Source: Ischnura elegans (Eukaryota > Arthropoda > Insecta > Odonata > Coenagrionidae). Taken from it: 64,000 bases of DNA. A program made the translations under genes and the position numbers. Where the stretch lies: the NCBI RefSeq assembly GCF_921293095.1, contig NC_060258.1, forward strand, positions 1,550,001-1,614,000, given 5' to 3'. Every line of letters begins with the position of its first letter. Positions within the stretch are counted from its first letter, which is position 1. Shown piece by piece: positions 47,301 through 56,023 of the stretch. Under the pieces are notes generated by a model that had not been told where the DNA came from, did not search any database, and saw only the letters and a program-made list of their open reading frames with translations.

Positions 47301-50300
47301 TATGACAAATTTTAGTGAAGTTTTAGTTAATCCAGTAGATCAAAAGGAGACAATATAGCTGACCACTAGACTTGAAAGGCAAAATTGTGCTTTAAAAAGG
47401 CAGCATGTTAGCCCTGTTGAAATCGAGAGTGAAGATGTTGAGGTTTTAAATGACGCCACGCAAAATTTAACAATCAAGGAGCAATTTGATGACTTTGAAG
47501 ATTAAATGTCTAGTACATCCAAGAAAAATTTGTCACCACGGCAAATGAGGGTAAAATTACAAACTACAGCTTTGCATTGTGATTGTGACCGTGCAGCTGC
47601 TGTTATAGAATCAAGTGCACTTGAAGACATTGGTGTTATAACTGAAGGAGATACTTCAAGTTCATTGAATGATGTGATATAAGAAGGGAAAGGAGAAATA
47701 CTAAAAGCGATTTACAGTAAATCCAGACGGGTAAAATTACAAACTACAGCTTTGCATTGTGATTGCAAATTGATTTAGGTGAACTACACGGGTAATACTT
47801 GGAGGGAAGGATAGACGATACCCTAGTAATAGAAATTATTGATTCGAAGGAGTACCGCTGGACAGTTAAAGAGGAACACCATTCCCTAATAAAAGAACCG
47901 TCCTCTGTGTATGTAAGTCATGTTTATCCAAGCTTCGGGTCTGCTAAAGACATTTGGCCTTCATATTATCTCATTTCTCTGATCAAGGAGTATCGTTGAA
48001 GTACTTAGATTTAGTTTGCTGTGATGGCACAGCACCAACATTGGATATAAAGGTGGCACTATAAGAGAGATCGAAGAACACATTGGACATCCTCTGGAGT
48101 GGGCAGTTTGTTTACTTCATTTCATTTAATTACTTTTCCGCCATGCTTTTCAGTATTTGGATGGTGAATTAACTGGCCAAAAATCTTTAAGTGGGAATTA
48201 TAAAACTGAATGATTATGGAAAGCTTCCAATACTGCATTTCCAAACAATTGAATATGAAATTCTACAAGTGGATGGATAAATTTTGAGCAAGGGCCAAAG
48301 ATACCTTATTATCATAAGTCAAGCAATTATTTGTGGTGACTTTCCAAATGACTTAGCAAACCGTGATCCAGGACCATTTTCACATGCTAGATGGCTTACC
48401 TATCCAAATCGAGTTCTCCGGCTTTACGAAGTACCGAATTACCGAAAACCCCTCAGATGCTTTTAAAGACGTATTTACTTTTATTTTAAACCTTACATGC
48501 CTGTTCGTGTGTACAGAGCAACAGAAACCTCTTGATTCTTGACTTAAGACTAAAATAAAGTAGTTTTCCCGGTTATTGAACGGAACTCTTACTTTGCTCA
48601 CCCAGAGAACGTATTGATGGCGATGTTTTTTTTATTATAGAAGGCACATTAGAGAGCAAGGGCTAAAAAGAGTATTAAAAGCCACAGACTTAACCAAAAG
48701 GCAAACCCATCGGAAACTTAATTACTCCTACCATGGAATTCAAAGCAACTGAATATATGGAATTGATTGACCGGAATATTGTAAAAATACCTACTCCACC
48801 TCTTCCTCGGAGAATGATCAATTAAGAAATAGCTTCCTTCATTGAATCAGGCGATAAAACAGATTGGGATTTTAAATCTTCCCATGTCACACGCAAGCAG
48901 TGGAGTCGTGAGTGAAATTGGTGACAGAGGCATCCCTTAAGCTTTGTGGTTATCTATCCAGAGATGGATTTATTAGGGCTATATTCAAATCAAGGTCCAT
49001 TTTGTCAGACTTCACCACCAAATCGTAGTATAAAGTAGCGTTCAAAAACTAAAAGCTAAAAGTAAGGCCACCTCCCCCCGGAGAGTTCTGGGATGCTTAA
49101 ATAGTATTAAATCATATCTTAATAAAGAAAGAGCTGCATAATCAAACATGTATATTAGACTAAAATATTACCTCAAGTAATTATTACACAACTCTGAAAA
49201 ATCGGCTAATTTGCAATTTTTATACATTTTTAATGATTTTTCGCGATCGGATATATTTGTTTAAAGCCATGAATATGTATATATTACTAAAAACCTATAC
49301 TATTTGTAATCATTTTTAGCAATAGCGTTAAAAAATATAAAGTTTATTTAATTTTTTGTACAACCAAAAAAAAACTTTTTTTTTCATTTTTGTCATTTTT
49401 TCAGGTGTTTTGCGGGATCGGAAGATGATGTCCGATTTTAATAATTCTTTTTTTGTTTTTCTTGTACTAACGTATCGCAACTTTTCCGCGCTATTACGAC
49501 ACTGAATTTACAACTTGACTTTTTTCGCACCACCCTAGCCTACATACGTTGGTGCAAAAAAAAGAAATAAAGAGGTGAATTCTGAGAGAAATTTCCCCTT
49601 GCAAAAGCAAAGCAGGGAATTGATCTCTCTTTAGTTCCCAGAAGAATTGAAGATAATGTCATACTGACCCAAAATAATAAATTAGTCCTTATTCTTTATA
49701 AAATGCTTTATGATTCTGCCATTGATGCTGAAAGGGATGGCCAAAATAAATCTGATATGCTTACATCTTACAACAACTAAAATTGACGTTGATCTAGTGG
49801 ACGTCCAATTCTGTGCAAAAACTATACTGCAGGATGTAATACAAGATGGCAGCCTGTGGTAATTTTTTTTACTAATTATTGAAAATTTCTGCTTTGATTG
49901 CCCTTGGCATTTTAAAGGTTCTTTAAATATCTTCTCAAGTTATGAGAAGTGGTTTTCCGCAGAAGATAGCTTGGGAAATGATTAAACTGCATATAATGAA
50001 AAAGAGTGGAAATGCTACTATCCCAAAACAAATAAAAGCTCAGCCTTGCGTGCAATACTTGGAATATCTGCCCCCGGTGCCCCTGCCAACCATTGCTTAT
50101 GTGATGACAGTTGGATATATTTCACACAAGGGAGTTTCTCTTGGCAGTTTGTTCATTGCTTTTATCTTTTAATTTTTAATTACCTATATAAAAACTAATC
50201 CAGGAAAAATTCAAAATAATTTTTCTAGATACCCATCTGTAGTACCACATAATATATTGTGATTTCCATTGTTAGGAACCTTTTTAATATAGAAAATATT

Positions 50301-52590
50301 CACCAATCAGTAAATATTCGATTTAAAAGAAAAATATTTTTCTCTTTTTTAAGGACCAATTCTGAAAGGGGTATAATTTTATTCTTTTTCTGCAATTGGA
50401 AGTCATATGTGTGATGCGTATGTGTGTGCTTAATTATTTGTAAACGTAGCATTTTAACCCATGATTTCGTCTTTGTTCTATTACACCCCTGTTGCCCTCG
50501 TCATTTTTATGCTGTGTTCTTTTCCCCTCCATTCATTTATATCGAGTCTCTAAGTTCAAGTCCAACTTGGGCAGCTATTGTTCCACCTGACTTGTGCATT
50601 TTCCATCCATTCAATGGATTTTAAGTAGAAGATGTTGTAGTCTTGAATTTTATGTTTGACTGTGTTAGTTGCTGTTTGAAATTTTCTTCTAGGGGTCCCG
50701 GCTGCTGAAGAAATGCCCGAGCTAACAACATCAACTTCATATCTGCTTGCAGAAGGAAATCTAAGGAATCATTCAATTGATGAATGCATTGACCCCACAC
50801 CTTTGGCGACACAGATTGATTCTAAGGCTGGAACATCCCATGGAGAGATAGAGAAAAATCTGATAGATGAGGAATTGGAAAAATGTGGTGATTCTGAAAC
50901 TTATGAGATATCAAGTTGCTCAATTCTTAATGACAGACAATGCAATAACAAAGACATTGAATCACTTAAAAGCAGCAGAGGTGGAGCCGCAATGGCTGTT
51001 GTAGGGGAGAAAAGTGGTTGTGATGCACCAAATACCTCGCATAGCCTTAGGTTTATGAGAATAAGTAGAAATGACAGAAGTGGCTGTGAGACCATCGTGG
51101 GAGGTAACAACGAGGTACTTAATTGCTTCATCGAAAATCCATGGAACAGTTACAGTTCAAACGAAGATTCATATAATTGCTTCAACTGCAGAGATGTGTT
51201 CAACAACAAAAAGGAGCTAATGAAACACATGAAAATTCATTTTGTTGCTCGTAATTTTGATGCCGCAGCAGAATCATCAATCGTAGATGTGTCTCCGGGA
51301 GCACTTCCATCAAGCGGACACAGCAGTTCTTGCGAGCCTACCATCTCAAAGGCTTTAAGTGGGCAGGAGAGGAAAATGCTAGAGCCTAAACCAAAAGAAA
51401 ATGTGCTCATCAAGGAAACCAGTGGAGGAAAAGGGGACGAGAAAAATATAAGACGATTGACGAGAAGTTTCACTGTAGTAGAGAAATCAACTTCACAAAG
51501 TTTATCTTCAAAATCATCTAGCATTAGAAATGTGCGCAATCACGTGGGTCCGAGAGAGGAAGATAGAGTGTATTCATGCAGTGCCGGCAGTAAGTCCTTC
51601 ACTCAGAAGAGGGACCTCACCGTACACAAACTTACACACACAGGAGGGAAAACGTATTCTTGTAGCACTTGCAGCAAATCTTTCACTCATAGAATTCATT
51701 TCAAGAGTCACGTGCTGACACACGCAGTAGAAACGCCTTTTGTATGTAAGGTGTGCAGAAAGTCCTTCTCTAGGAAAAACACTCTCTACGCGCACGTACG
51801 TACTCACTCAGGAGAAAGGCCTTATTCATGCAAAGTGTGTGAAAAGTCTTTCTCGAGTAATAGCCACTTAGTTAGACATGTACGCACGCACACGGGAGAG
51901 AAACCGTTTTCTTGCAACGAGTGTGGAAAGTCTTTCTGGAATAAGAGCGACTTAGTTGGACATGTATATACGCACACGGCAGAGAAACCCCACTCGTGCA
52001 GAATCTGCAAGAAATCTTTCACTCGGAAGGGTACTCTCAAACGTCACATGCGAACACACACGGCAGAGAAACTGTTTTCTTGCGACGAGTGTGAAAAGTC
52101 TTTCTCGGATAAGAGTAACTTAGTTCGACATGTACGCACGCACACGGGGGATAAACCGTATTCTTGCGACGTGTGTGAAATGTCTTTCTCAGATAAGAGC
52201 CACTTAAATGCACATGTACGTAGGCACGCGGGAGAGAAACCGTTTTCTTGCGACGAGTGTGAAAAGTCTTTCGCGGATAAGAGCCACTTAGTTAGACATA
52301 TTCGTATTCACACGGGGGATAAACCGTATTCTTGTAGCATTTGCCGCAAGTGTTTCACTGAGAAGGGTAATCTCAAGAGTCACATGCGACAACACTCGGG
52401 AGAGAAGCCTTTTATCTGCCAACTGTGCAGCAAGGCCTTCGCTAGGAACAGTCAGCTCACCTTACATATTCAAAGACACTCGGGAGAGAAGCCTTATTCT
52501 TGTAGAATCTGCTGCAAGCATTTCACAAAGAGATGTTCTCTCGAAGATCACAAGCGTTTGCTTACGAAAGAGAGAGGCCCTAAATCATGA
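29170..52590 (+). CDS. ZAD-C2H2 zinc-finger transcription factor, 7-exon model, about 877 residues
   Basis: Joined exons are 29170-29337, 29446-29583, 31234-31398, 32121-32240, (38651-38731), 44705-44768 and 50693-52590. Every junction is GT-AG and every phase agrees; the only non-zero junction (phase 1) joins 44768 to 50693 and restores a glycine codon. Residues 17-100 are a ZAD (Cys 21, 24, 68, 71), known in insects to dimerise. An acidic, serine-rich linker of about 150 residues follows, then a lone C2H2 finger near residue 406 and twelve tandem fingers from about 539 to 870. It is thus a nuclear DNA-binding factor of the ZAD-ZNF family; target unknown. The first and last tandem fingers are defective (second cysteine missing; last histidine replaced), and the array ends at a TGA that replaces the first cysteine codon of a further finger. 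The introns hold many transposons. Orthologue not identified. Without the 81-nt exon the product would be about 850 residues. Confidence 0.8.
29446..29583 (+). CDS. Exon 2: second half of ZAD
   Basis: 46 codons from VAVGDGLP to SCFK, preceded by CATCTCAG and followed by GTGAGT. Carries MCPLC, the second cysteine pair, and the LKKLTEF helix. The two decayed copies have the same exon borders. Confidence 0.9.
31234..31398 (+). CDS. Exon 3: acidic linker
   Basis: 55 codons, SFEGGGSDDESEP to PRDDKL, preceded by a TTTTTCCTCAG acceptor and followed by GTAAGT. Phase 0 at both ends. Aspartate/glutamate-rich as is usual for ZAD-ZNF linkers. Found by splice signals and phase, since it has no start codon. 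Confidence 0.75.
32121..32240 (+). CDS. Exon 4: acidic linker
   Basis: 40 codons, FHVKDESEDP to ATDDL, between TCTCTTCTAG and GTGAGT, phase 0 at both ends. The KDESEDP composition resembles linker exons of insect ZAD-ZNF genes. Confidence 0.75.
35230..36420 (-). pseudogene. hAT-like transposase remnant
   Basis: Three minus-strand pieces in order resemble the catalytic core of hAT/CGGBP1-type transposases: LIVFCDKTMDTREENVFV, then TALVFNSAGYMTKCF...IIQSWAHEFNLV (equivalent to the conserved SDNAAYM and CWAH motifs), then LTRWSSMYESVAYL. They are separated by stops and frame changes; the domain's C-terminus follows to 35267. It lies antisense in an intron of the ZAD-C2H2 gene. No terminal repeats could be assigned. 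Confidence 0.65.
36591..36752. repeat. Foldback hairpin, 67-bp arms
   Basis: GGATCAACAACTTT...TATTTCCACATGGTAATTTA...GGTTTCGT is followed after about 28 bp by its reverse complement, with about six mismatches. Non-coding; a foldback MITE or a source of double-stranded RNA within the intron. Confidence 0.85.
38480..38573. repeat. Near-perfect hairpin, 41-bp arms, 12-bp loop
   Basis: The left arm (AACAAATATTTCTCGGGTTT...) and right arm differ at a single position. The hairpin lies 77 bp upstream of the candidate exon at 38651. Its compactness resembles a foldback element or a hairpin RNA precursor; no expression evidence is visible. Confidence 0.85.
38651..38731 (+). CDS. Candidate exon 5 (27 codons, possibly alternative)
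   Basis: Reads GRGAMVADLDWTLV then GAKEEPSPDENAQ and ends at a good donor (CAG|GTATGT). Its length is a multiple of three, so it fits phase 0 on both sides. The acceptor (GCTCAG) has a poor pyrimidine tract. An in-frame TAG lies about 20 codons upstream, so the exon cannot extend far. The KEEPSPDE motif is typical of linker sequence. It may be optional. Confidence 0.45.
38832..38992 (+). repeat. Direct repeat partner of 43672-43895
   Basis: CTACTTGATTCAAAGTTACT-like start, ACTGAAA, CTTGCCTTATA and a CC(T)GNACCAATAAA end recur in the same order at 43672-43895, where an extra CTTGCCTTGTATTTTTCTT stretch is inserted. Non-coding. Confidence 0.6.
39440..39720 (+). repeat. tRNA-SINE-bearing repeat, inverted partner of 43380-43640
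   Basis: CAATGCCGTATTTTTTATGG, the ATTAATTTTCA segment and the 3' module GTAGTGGTTAGTATTAAAGC...GGGGACCAGGG...TCATGGCTATATATTTTG recur in reverse at 43380-43640. The 3' module (39631-39710) has tRNA-like A- and B-box spacing. Confidence 0.7.
39762..40827. repeat. Inverted repeat pair of about 82 bp enclosing 0.9 kb
   Basis: 39762-39844 and 40749-40827 are reverse complements (TTGCAACAA.CATAGACATGAG...GGCGTTAAGGTATTTAAGCA...GTGTCATTTC). The right arm lies inside the 134-codon minus-strand frame; the left arm carries the same codons with a one-base deletion. This may be the termini of a small transposon or two inverted partial copies of a gene. Confidence 0.65.
40025..40060 (+). other. Candidate piggyBac-like end (TTAA + CCCTCTAGCGGGC)
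   Basis: TTAA at 40025-40028 is immediately followed by CCCTCTAGCGGGCACGACTG, which fits the general TTAA/CCYT rule of piggyBac-like transposons. A GGTCACGCGGTGTAATTTAT segment lies 170 bp inside. No matching right end was found before 40830, so the copy is probably truncated. Confidence 0.3.
40657..41061 (-). CDS. Unrecognised 134-codon frame
   Basis: I do not recognise the protein. It starts MYKGLTGSARSSL and includes LPVTPRSVLSFETVEKIGEQ and HRHETIFYHHNGVKVFKQC, ending ..DQCPHKK. It is histidine- and cysteine-containing with no membrane segment beyond a short hydrophobic stretch near residue 35. Part of it (residues about 85-110) is duplicated in inverted orientation at 39762-39844, there with a frame change. 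It lies in an intron of the ZAD gene, antisense, and is more likely a transposon- or retrocopy-derived fragment than a host gene. Coding status uncertain. Confidence 0.3.
   Translation of the reverse strand: MYKGLTGSARSSLCVTSACLQQLSCTFGAFELILVFYTFCLAFQGLHFFHIKALKLLPVTPRSVLSFETVEKIGEQLLCNNHRHETIFYHHNGVKVFKQCHFKHGDTRTTLARVGVCQNVNFFIDYTDQCPHKK
42270..42550. mobile_element. MITE with CACGC...CGATTTTGGA termini (about 280 bp)
   Basis: The left end (CACGCCGATTTTGGACGGCC) and right end (GGCTATCCAAAATCGGTGCG, then CAAGAGGCC) are inverse and imperfect. The element is GC-richer than its surroundings. Ends of this type (TTGCACACGCACCGATTTTGG) suggest a hAT-like MITE. No clear 8-bp duplication. Confidence 0.55.
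43380..43640 (-). repeat. tRNA-SINE-bearing repeat, inverted copy
   Basis: Reverse-complement partner of 39440-39720. The SINE-like module lies at about 43380-43470 (ATAGCCATGATGAAGCCCTGG when read on the plus strand). About 270 bp match with moderate divergence. Confidence 0.7.
43672..43895 (+). repeat. Direct repeat partner of 38832-38992
   Basis: See the order of shared words given for the partner. Lies next to the inverted SINE-bearing repeat, so this neighbourhood has been rearranged more than once. Confidence 0.55.
44117..44215 (+). mobile_element. tRNA-derived SINE fragment
   Basis: GTAGTGTGGTGGTTATGGTG and GGAGGTCCTAGGTTCCA have the spacing of RNA polymerase III A and B boxes. The fold is not a usable tRNA: no acceptor stem. 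Confidence 0.45.
44705..44768 (+). CDS. Exon 6: short linker exon
   Basis: 64 nt, PTLSEDGDPF to HESAF plus the first base of a glycine codon, between TACTTCCAG and GTGAGT. Its phase-1 end fits the two leading bases at 50693. The acidic, serine-rich character continues from exons 3-4. Confidence 0.7.
46020..46895 (-). pseudogene. LINE reverse-transcriptase fragment
   Basis: The minus strand, reading from about 46880, gives SLLFIIYIDELCSPISS followed by LFADDPVMY (catalytic FADD). Then come VKYVGVTI, RCYFALIRPQLDNATTVWDP and finally CELDWEPLDTRRLRARLRFL, the usual order for the palm-to-thumb part of a Jockey/CR1-like polymerase. Several stops interrupt it. Much older than the LINE at 9-13 kb. 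Its 5' side adjoins the element at 46940. Confidence 0.8.
46940..47301 (+). repeat. Left terminal inverted repeat
   Basis: Pairs with 49175-49537. Landmarks inside are TCCGATCCCGCAAAGCACCT, TCCGATCGC and AATTGCAAATTAGCCGATTT (as read from the inverse). Confidence 0.9.
47549..47765 (+). repeat. Exact 37-bp direct repeat, 180 bp apart
   Basis: GGGTAAAATTACAAACTACA... (37 bases) occurs identically at 47549-47585 and 47729-47765 inside the long-inverted-repeat element. Exact identity in an otherwise decayed interior points to a recent local event. Confidence 0.9.
49175..49537 (-). repeat. Right terminal inverted repeat
   Basis: Inverse of 46940-47301. Ends CGCACCACCCTA immediately before GCCTACAT. 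Confidence 0.9.
49546..50692. other. Last intron, distal part
   Basis: No gene or repeat recognised. Ends in the polypyrimidine tract and AG of the terminal zinc-finger exon. Confidence 0.5.
50693..52590 (+). CDS. Exon 7: lone finger and twelve-finger C2H2 array
   Basis: Acceptor TTTTCTTCTAG at 50682-50692; translation continues through the ATG at 50713 rather than starting there. The exon carries a 150-residue linker, a lone finger (CFNC...H...H), a basic/serine-rich spacer and twelve tandem fingers with TGEKP/SGEKP/TGDKP linkers. Finger 1 reads CSAGSK, lacking its second cysteine. Finger 12 ends HKRLL instead of HxxxH. The N-terminal 150 residues and the lone finger are homologous to the minus-strand gene at 5361-7157, whereas the fingers themselves differ, so binding specificities have diverged. 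Confidence 0.9.
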
Positions 52591-53160
52591 CACGTGTGTG
52601 AAAAGTCTTTCTTGGAAAAGAACCACTTAGTGACACATTTTCGTATACACTCGAGAGAGAAGCCTTAGTCGTGCAGTGTGCGAAAATTCTTTTCACAGAA
52701 GAAGCAATGTGGTGGGACACATGAAAACGCACGCAGAAGAGAGACCTTTTCACGCCGAATCCACAAAAATAATCTTTCACACAGAGTCGTTCACTTCAGA
52801 GTCACATGCGAAACAACACGTAGGAGAAACCCTACTCGTGCGGCGAATTTGAATGTCCCTCTCGACAAAGACTCTCTTAGTACATTTGTACCAAAAAACG
52901 AGAGTTGCTTTATTTCTGCAACATCTGCAGCTAGTCTGTTACGCCATGATGCGACCTGGTAACCCATTAGTATACGCACAGCAGATAAACCTTGTCAATG
53001 TAACATTTGTTGGAAGTGTTTTGCAGTGAGTGGTTACCTTGACAGGTATACATACATGCTCACACGTGTGAGTGGCCTTGTTTATGCATATTCCGCATCA
53101 TGTCCATCACTGCAAACAGTGGCCCTGACTACCACATGTGTAAACGTACAATTGTGATGT
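52591..53160 (+). pseudogene. Relic C2H2 fingers after the stop of the ZAD-C2H2 gene
   Basis: Directly after the TGA the frame reads HVCEKSFLEKNHLVTHFRIH, a finger lacking only the cysteine whose codon became the stop, then SREKP and a second stop. Degenerate finger fragments in changing frames continue to about 53150 (CNICWKCF near 53003 is the clearest). They now form part of the 3' UTR. Confidence 0.85.
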
Positions 53161-53758
53161 ATTATTATTATCGCGTATTTTGCACCAAGTCTTTCACTGT
53201 TAGTTCCAATCCCAACCTCCACACGCGCTCCAAATTGAAAGACTATTCATGTTGTGTATGTTGCGTGGTTTCACTCTGATAAGTCACGTTTACGCATGCA
53301 ACATTTTCTTGCGGACAGGATAATTTAAATAAATGTTACAAATGTTCCAATTAAACCTCATGCAAAGCTGCACGGAGTAATCGTTAATTTTCGCCTGCAC
53401 AAAGAGAAATGAATGATGATATTGTGTCAATAGGGATGATGGGCTATCTAATTGTTTCTATGAAATGCGTGCCCAGTAATGTGTATCTGGATTTTCGAAA
53501 TGAATATTGAAAGAGAGTAGTTGCAGAAAAGGGCACGCCAAGGCTATCAGATTAGGATGAAGCAGCCTACACTACACATTTTGTTTAAACACGTCCACAG
53601 TATTCACTCCAATGTTTCTGGCTTTAAGTCCAGTCTTAATTGTCATCTTCTAATTGGTTCTGAATTTTCTTAGAATTGATCATGTGTTCCTTGAATATTC
53701 TTTGTTAAAATAATTATTCTTTTGTCCATATTTTGTAAATAATGTGATATTAGTGCAC
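53161..53758 (+). other. Probable 3' untranslated region
   Basis: AT-rich, without further finger remnants beyond weak traces at 53180-53300, and ends at the poly(A) signal. Confidence 0.5.
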
Positions 53759-53764
53759 AATAAA
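53759..53764 (+). terminator. Poly(A) signal AATAAA
   Basis: AATAAA about 1.17 kb after the stop codon, followed 20-60 bases later by a GTTT/TTATTT-rich stretch. An earlier, less favourable AATAAA lies near 53330. Confidence 0.5.
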
Positions 53765-53799
53765 ACGCTTATGGCCGAGTTTGTTAATTCAATGAATTC

Positions 53800-54951
53800 A
53801 GCATGTTATTTATTTTCATTGTTAAAAGATATGAAATTTTATTCCTATTTCTCTGTTTTCACTCGCGGCTGAGCGATTCGTCACGATTTGTCGAAATGCA
53901 CCGTCAACAGCAACGATAATAGTGGGCCATTAACCTTAGAATGTTGAAGTTGCGAGAAAAGGCAGCAATGGCGGTGGAAGATTTACAAACATTGGCAGAG
54001 TGAATGGGGATGATATCGGAGGGTGGGAGAGTAAGCAGAGGGTGGGGAGTGGATGCTAGGTGGAGCTGAGCGCACTTGCAGGGTTTGGTAATGAGAAAAT
54101 GATTCAGAGGACACGTCGGACGTAGCCAAAAGTAGTACTACGGAGTCAGCGAGCAAGATATTAATTTGTGTACAAACTTTGGCCGTTTCTGGTGGAAACG
54201 CATAGTGGACAGATAAACATGTATTCAAGATTACATATAAAAAAGATTAACAGTATCCTGACATTATATTATCGCCGAGGAATGCTATAAGTTCCTCCTA
54301 CAAAGCTAGGTTCACATTTTTATATTTAGAATTTATGATACTTTGTATGCAAATGTGATTTAAAAATTTATATGTGAAAAATAAAGAAAAAGTCTAGTCG
54401 ACTTTCACATTCCAATATCTTTCTAGAATGAAGAAATGCATTTTAGGTTAACTAGAGGATTCCCTTTTCTCCACTCGTAAAGATTGTATGATGTTACCTT
54501 TGAGGGTAATCTTGCATCATTGTCGCATCCAGAGGTGCCATTGGGTGTTTATATTTATTTATTGCCAAGGAAAAAATCTTTTTTATGGATAGTTGCTAAC
54601 AATATGCTTGCTTGTTCAATCGTTAAGTAAATTTAAATTTATTTTAAAATTAAATATACTATATAAAAATAAAAATGTTTGGTTAAATATAAAAGCAGCC
54701 ATTGTTAGATTAGCAACGAGAATTGACTCCCGTGCACGGCGCCCGATATACCAAACGGCAAGCTGTCAATGTTGGTAATATAGATAAAAAATAGTAAAGA
54801 ACAGCTTGAGAAGATATGAAAGAATAGGATCATACTTAAGGACAAAAACTAGATGAAAGTTATCAACATATTGAGAAAAAACTTAAATAATAACAAAAAT
54901 AATTTAATTGCCCTGTGGGGCGACTGAAAATTCTTTGAATGCCATCTCTTA
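53800..54951. other. Non-coding intergenic
   Basis: No supported gene. Short open frames only; a GC-richer patch lies at 53880-54200. Confidence 0.4.
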
Positions 54952-55183
54952 AGGCCGTTAAACACGGTACACGGAATTGCGTAGGTAAGAGCTGCATTGA
55001 TTTCTAAACTGGCGTGTAATTGCTTGAATGCATGAACGAAATTAGAACGGGCTATTTTTCCGTCTCGCATCCACGCATTCTCGCATGTGTTCTAGCATTT
55101 CACCGCTTTACACGACGCATTTTTGATTGTGCCTTCACACGTACGTCAGACTGCGCAATTCCGTCTACCGTGTAAAACGGCCT
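54952..55183. mobile_element. Harbinger-like MITE, 232 bp, TTA target duplication
   Basis: Terminal inverted repeats of about 32 bp (AGGCCGTTAAACACGGTA / AGGCCGTTTTACACGGTAGA, with GGAATTGCG inside) are flanked by TTA on both sides (54949-54951, 55184-55186). It shares an internal word with 27217-27450. The 3-bp TTA target and short length fit PIF/Harbinger MITEs. Confidence 0.8.
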
Positions 55184-55389
55184 TTACATAAATCCTTCTC
55201 AAGTCGATACATTCAAGTAGTCAAATAAAATATTAGCAGAGCGGTAAAGACAGATATCCATGTCAACTTAATTTAGTATTACTATGTAAAGCATGTTTAT
55301 GGATAGTCGAGCTAGTATAAGCCCATCCCTATGCAAGGTAGGCCTACTAAATAATACACAAAGCCTTTGGAAATGCCGTGATTTGGCGA

Positions 55390-55760
55390 TGGATTTGGAT
55401 AATAAAATTATAGACGCACGTCCGATGAGGCGGACGCTATGCACTAATGGGTTAACCCTTAGGGAGCGGAAACTTTTTTAAACGGTCTGCATGGTGAGTC
55501 CGAGGAAAACGTTTTTCTACGGATGGCCAGCATTTCTTATCATTGGTAGCCTTTCCTTGAGATTTAATTGCCGTCCTTTCGGCGGTGCATTGAACTCGGC
55601 CAAACCTAGTGGCAGAGAGCACAAAGGCGTCTTTCGAGGACTTAGCACCCTCACCACGGGGAGCGCTGCCCGGATTATCCCTTCTCCGAGAGAGAACGAG
55701 CTCCCTGCTTTCCGCGGCGCATTCACGATGAAAACAATTCCAACGAATCCTTGCATTTCC
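55390..55760. repeat. GC-rich block with two back-to-back piggyBac-like ends
   Basis: At TTAA 55452-55455, the left side read in reverse gives TTAACCCATTAGTGCATAGC, and the right side gives TTAACCCTTAGGGAGCGG. Both have the form of piggyBac-like termini sharing one target site. CpG-rich sequence continues to about 55745. The 112-codon minus-strand and 90-codon plus-strand frames here show no domains. Confidence 0.35.
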
Positions 55761-56023
55761 TAGGAATTTATTTATCTTGCTGTTGTACATTAGCCGGGGA
55801 AACTTATGTTAACGCATTGGTATCTATTTTTTATACTTTTTGTGGCGGGTTATCAGTCTCTGAGTAATTACGAAGGACAAATTATATCCATGGTCTGTCG
55901 TGAGGGGGTAGGGTGAGCAGTCCCGGATTTTGCGGGTGCACTACCTGCTAGATTGATATTGGGCGTGATTCGCGATGGCGGATGAACGAAATTGTCCATT
56001 TTGGTGGGCCTTTGGTGCGTTTC

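Larger units (their letters stand above)
46940..49537. mobile_element. DNA transposon with 362-bp terminal inverted repeats and 8-bp target duplication (hAT/P-like)
   Basis: The element begins TAGGGTGGTGCGAAAAAACT and ends with the inverse. The inverted match runs about 362 bp on each side (46940-47301 and 49175-49537) with few mismatches. The flanks carry GCCTACAT on both sides (46932-46939 and 49538-49545), an exact 8-bp target-site duplication as made by hAT and P superfamilies. The interior 1.9 kb contains decayed protein pieces: LVCCDGTAPT at about 48013 and DPGPFSHARWL...NRVLRLYEV at about 48367, which I associate with an uncharacterised family of arthropod transposon proteins. Stops are frequent, so it is non-autonomous now. 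It inserted beside the LINE fragment. Confidence 0.85.

Noticed and set aside
55452-55790. 112-codon minus-strand frame rich in R, K and S
   Set aside because: Lies in a GC-rich repeat block with few stops by composition; no motif.
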